64,000 bases of DNA, taken from NCBI GenBank assembly GCA_045599185.1, contig JAZRVO010000033.1:1-64000 (forward strand). Direction: 5' to 3'. A model generated the notes under the pieces. The model was given only the letters and a program-made list of their open reading frames with translations. It did no database searches and was not told the origin of the DNA. Positions 61,411 to 64,000 of this stretch are shown in pieces. A program made the position numbers and the translations under genes. Source of the stretch: UBA1240 sp045599185. GTDB taxonomy: Bacteria > Spirochaetota > Spirochaetia > Treponematales > Treponemataceae. Numbering within the stretch: the stretch's first letter is position 1; every line of letters starts with the position of its first letter.

Positions 61411-61570
61411 TTCCGGTACTATTATAAATGGCAGGTTTCCTGACTTAAAAATCATCATTTCTGTTTTACCTTCCCGGAAAAATCCAGTGGCTTTACTCAA
61501 ACAGAAACTCCTTTATCACAGTGACGAGATCGTGCAGGATTTCAACCTGCTTCCCTTTTAACCGGTTCTT
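61411..61570 (-). ncRNA. cobalamin (B12) riboswitch
   Basis: Read on the minus strand the aptamer has the full series of conserved blocks: AAAAGGGAAG, GGTTGAAATCCTGC, GCACGATCTCGTCACTGTGA, GCCACTGG, CCGGGAAGG, GATGA and the B12 box AAGTCAGGAAACCTGCC (complement of 61430-61446). Terminal helix CCGGT/ACCGG closes it. It precedes cbiK and the whole leftward operon; binding of adenosylcobalamin should favour the terminator at 61235-61278 and reduce expression. Confidence 0.95.
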
Positions 61571-61667
61571 GTTTTGCTGTTTTGCCTTGCGTAAAACAGA
61601 CCGGCACCACTTACTGTTTGCGTAAACATCGAATTACAAACCCGATGTTTGCGGTATTTATGGTAGG

Positions 61668-61696
61668 AGCATACCATTATTTGGGCTTGTATTCAA
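61668..61696 (-). promoter_or_regulatory. promoter of the riboswitch-led cobalamin operon
   Basis: TTGAAT (complement of 61691-61696), 17 bases, TATGCT (complement of 61668-61673). Transcription from about 61661 would include a small hairpin (AAACATCG/CGATGTTT, 61625-61650) and then the riboswitch. Confidence 0.5.
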
Positions 61697-61863
61697 CACG
61701 GGGCATTTTTAAGCATTCAGCAAGCCCAGAGAAAACCGCCAAACGCGTTCAATTGCCTGCAACTTGCCTTCAAATGGCCTGCGCCCGGCAGCTTTGGGCG
61801 GCATTTGCAAATTATTCTTCTATTTTTGGGGTTAACTTTGCAAAACCACTTTTTAGACATTAA

Positions 61864-61869
61864 ATATAA
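61864..61869 (+). promoter_or_regulatory. -10 box upstream of the precorrin-2 dehydrogenase gene
   Basis: A perfect TATAAT lies 30 bases before the start codon; no good -35 was found at normal spacing (TTGCAA at 61838 is 20 bases away). Confidence 0.4.
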
Positions 61870-61898
61870 TGGTAATCTTTTTGAAACGGTAAAACAAA

Positions 61899-62471
61899 AT
61901 GGCACATTTTCCACTTTTCGTAAAATTAAAAAACATTCTTGTTGTTGGCGCAGGCAATGTTGCTTCTAGAAAAATTGAAACCTTGCTGGAATTTATAGAA
62001 GATAACGGCAAAATGATAATTGTTGCCCCGGAAATTTGTGAAAAAGCCCAAAAGCTGATAAGCAAAAACGAAAATAAAATAATTTTCCGCCAGAAAAAAT
62101 TTGAAGGAACCGATTTGAACGACATTCAGCTTGTTTTTGCCGCAACCAGCTCGCCCCAAACAGACCGGCTGATTTCTGACCTTTGCCGCAAAAAAAACAT
62201 ACCGGCAAACATAGCCGACATTCCGGACTTGTGCGATTTTTACTTTCCGGCAATCGTAAAGCGCGGCAACCTGGTAGTGGGCATAAACACCGGCAGAGAT
62301 TGCCCTGCGCTGGCAAAAAAAGTGAGGGAAACCATAAGCCGGACACTGCCGGAAAACACAGACGAAAAACTTAAGCAGCTGGCACTTTTAAGGAAGCAGC
62401 TGCTTAATGCCGGAATAAAACCCGGCGAAAATTCCGAATACATAAAATCAGTAAACGAAGCTTTAAAATGA
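61899..62471 (+). CDS. precorrin-2 dehydrogenase (Met8/CysG-N type)
   Basis: This 190-residue enzyme oxidises precorrin-2 to sirohydrochlorin with NAD, giving the substrate of cobaltochelatase. It has the Rossmann motif VVGAGNVASRKIETLL, FAATSSPQTDRLISDLCR and the FYFPAIVKRGNLVVGINTGRDCPALAKKVR element with the conserved aspartate. Only the CysG N-terminal part is present; the C-terminal uroporphyrinogen methyltransferase is not in the window. Some relatives also chelate metal, which might compensate for an exported CbiK. It overlaps hemA by four bases. Confidence 0.92.
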   Translation: MAHFPLFVKLKNILVVGAGNVASRKIETLLEFIEDNGKMIIVAPEICEKAQKLISKNENKIIFRQKKFEGTDLNDIQLVFAATSSPQTDRLISDLCRKKNIPANIADIPDLCDFYFPAIVKRGNLVVGINTGRDCPALAKKVRETISRTLPENTDEKLKQLALLRKQLLNAGIKPGENSEYIKSVNEALK

Positions 62472-63667
62472 TAATTCCAGTTTTTTGCATAGGCGTAACC
62501 CATAAAAACACAGACATCAACATCAGAAAATTATTCTCATTTTCAAATGAAGAAATTGCCGCATTTTTGAAAAAACTTTTGGCAGAAGAAAGTGAAAGCA
62601 TTGCCGGTGCTGTGATAATTTCCACCTGCAACCGAATTGAATGGTATTTTTCACTTGCCGCCGGTTTTGCAGACAGCTTTTCAAACTGCGAAAACAAAAA
62701 CCGTTTCCTTCACAAAATTGAAGAAGCAATTTCCCGGCAAAAAAACGTTGAAATTTCAGTTTTCCGCCAGCATTCTTTTTCCTATTTTGGCGAAGAAACA
62801 ATTAAACACCTGTTTCAGGTTTCCGGCGGCCTCGATTCCATGATTCTTGGCGAAAACCAGATTTTAGGACAGGTACGCGAAAGTTACCTGTTTGCAAAAA
62901 ACAGCGGTTTTACGGACTTTTACCTGAACTGCATTTTTCAAAAGGCTCTTTCCTGCGCAAAGCGCATAAAAACCGAAACCGAAATTTCAAAAGCAACCGA
63001 ATCAACTGCAACGCTGGCAGTAAAAGAAATAATGAAAATAAAAGGGCAAAAAACAATTATGGTTTTAGGTTCTTCCGGCCAGACGGGAAGCCTGATTGTA
63101 AAAGATTTGTCCGAACGGGAAAAAGTAAAGGTTTTTGCAACAATAAGAAAGCACAACACGCTGCCGGAACTTAAAAACGTGGAAATCCTTCCTTACGAAA
63201 ACCGCTACGAAGTTATGGACAGAACGGACGTAATCGTAAGCTGCACAAAAAGCCCTCATTACACCCTTCTGTTTGAAAAAACCAGAAACGCCCTAAAAAC
63301 CCAAAAAGAACGGCTTTTTTTAGACCTTGCCGTGCCCAACGACATAGACCCGGAAATTGCAAAACTTAGCGGCTGCATTTTGAAAGACATAGACAGTTTT
63401 AGAAAAATTGCAGAGCAGAACAACATAAAAAAAAGGCAGTGCGTTTTTTTTGCAAACGAAATAGTTGAAGAAGAAATTGATTCAATAAAAAAAGAAATAC
63501 TTTTTCACAACAACATTGAATTTTTTGAAGCAAAGAAAAATGAACTGAAAAATAAAAACGCCCTTAATTTTTTCTACCAACTTAAAAAAAATGCTTCCGC
63601 GGCCGAAGTTAAAACACTTTTAAACCTTGTCCGCAAAACCCTTGATAATCAAAGGGAGGAAAAATGA
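62468..63667 (+). CDS. hemA: glutamyl-tRNA reductase
   Basis: This 399-residue enzyme reduces glutamyl-tRNA to glutamate-1-semialdehyde, the first step of the C5 tetrapyrrole pathway. The catalytic cysteine lies in STCNRIEWYF, followed by GLDSMILGENQILGQVR, the NADPH-binding VLGSSGQTGSLIVKDL (slightly altered) and LDLAVPNDIDPEI. The C-terminal helical domain is somewhat short. It overlaps both neighbours, so the three genes form one operon. Confidence 0.95.
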   Translation: MIIPVFCIGVTHKNTDINIRKLFSFSNEEIAAFLKKLLAEESESIAGAVIISTCNRIEWYFSLAAGFADSFSNCENKNRFLHKIEEAISRQKNVEISVFRQHSFSYFGEETIKHLFQVSGGLDSMILGENQILGQVRESYLFAKNSGFTDFYLNCIFQKALSCAKRIKTETEISKATESTATLAVKEIMKIKGQKTIMVLGSSGQTGSLIVKDLSEREKVKVFATIRKHNTLPELKNVEILPYENRYEVMDRTDVIVSCTKSPHYTLLFEKTRNALKTQKERLFLDLAVPNDIDPEIAKLSGCILKDIDSFRKIAEQNNIKKRQCVFFANEIVEEEIDSIKKEILFHNNIEFFEAKKNELKNKNALNFFYQLKKNASAAEVKTLLNLVRKTLDNQREEK

Positions 63668-64000
63668 AAATCAGGATTGGAACGCGCCAGTCGGTTTTGG
63701 CGCTGGCACAAACCGATTTGGTTTGCAGGGAAATAAAAAAACATTTTCCGCGCGCAGAAATTGAAATTATAAAAAAAGAAACCCTTGGCGATAAAAACCT
63801 TTCGGCGGCACTAATTGAATTTGGCGGCAAGGGTGCATTTGTAAGCGAATTTGAAGAAGCCCTTTTGCAGAATAAAATCGACATTGCCATTCATTCCGCC
63901 AAAGATTTGCCTGCAAAAATTCAGCCCGGGTTACAAATTGCCTGCGTGCTGCCAAGGGAAAACCCTTTTGACGTTTTAATATGGCGAAAAGATTCTTTCC
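63664..64000 (+). CDS. hemC: hydroxymethylbilane synthase (partial, start)
   Basis: The first 112 residues of porphobilinogen deaminase are present before the window ends. KIRIGTRQSVLALAQTD, TLGDKNLSAALIEFGGKGAF (substituting the usual G-D-K/F-V-K-E-x-E region) and IAIHSAKDLPAKIQPGL are family motifs. GGGAGG lies just upstream, and the ATG overlaps the hemA stop. The dipyrromethane-binding cysteine would be beyond the edge. Confidence 0.95.
   Translation, partial: MKIRIGTRQSVLALAQTDLVCREIKKHFPRAEIEIIKKETLGDKNLSAALIEFGGKGAFVSEFEEALLQNKIDIAIHSAKDLPAKIQPGLQIACVLPRENPFDVLIWRKDSF

Noticed and set aside
61582..61863. Small plus-strand gene between cbiK and the precorrin-2 dehydrogenase
   Set aside because: It lies over the riboswitch 5' end and promoter region of the opposite strand and has no Shine-Dalgarno sequence.

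Overview
The window looks like a chromosomal segment of a host-associated spirochaete, most likely Treponema. This rests on gene content and style: single-chain GlyRS, YgiQ and B12-binding radical SAM proteins, a GguAB/ChvE-type sugar transporter, abundant HD-GYP and GGDEF-like proteins, moderate GC and tightly overlapping operons. It is an inference, not a search result. No rRNA, tRNA, CRISPR array or complete insertion sequence was seen.

Layout. 1-750: the start of an exported protein on the minus strand, a heptamer tandem repeat, and an array of four ~130 bp repeats with covarying hairpins. 751-15365: a B12-binding radical SAM protein, gltX, a three-gene monosaccharide ABC transporter (chvE-mmsA-mmsB), a META lipoprotein, glyQS with a structured leader, an Fe-S aldo/keto reductase, a SanA/HD-GYP pair and a phosphodiester glycosidase. 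15500-19175: a second, MalEFG-type sugar transporter. 19330-21760: an AT-rich two-gene glycan module (SDR epimerase, glycosyltransferase) preceded by large inverted repeats. 21903-26999: lacI-araB-araA-araD. 27389-32246: an [FeFe]-hydrogenase, a membrane protein with a degenerate GGDEF domain, and a frameshifted membrane protein. 32243-36067: two radical SAM proteins that appear to be expressed from leaderless mRNAs. 36411-40481: metF, a separate MetH activation-domain protein, and a short MetH. 40591-61214: a nearly complete anaerobic cobalamin operon read leftwards from a cobalamin riboswitch. 61899-64000: the divergent early tetrapyrrole genes (precorrin-2 dehydrogenase, hemA, start of hemC).

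How they work together. Glutamyl-tRNA (GltX) feeds HemA and HemC; precorrin-2 is oxidised by the Met8-like protein, and the cbi/cob genes build and finish cobalamin. B12 is consumed by the MetH/activation-protein/MetF methionine branch and perhaps by the B12-binding radical SAM proteins. The operon also carries a BtuFCD-like transporter. The arabinose genes and the first ABC transporter share a 13-base sequence beside their promoters, so they probably form one regulon under the LacI-type protein.

Points worth a second look: a canonical -1 slippery heptamer directly before the cbiK stop that would join CbiK to the next open frame; an ABC ATPase fused to cobyric acid synthase; a CobI methyltransferase with an eight-cysteine tail; a CbiJ-CbiE fusion; the dispersed hairpin repeat family; and leaderless promoters.
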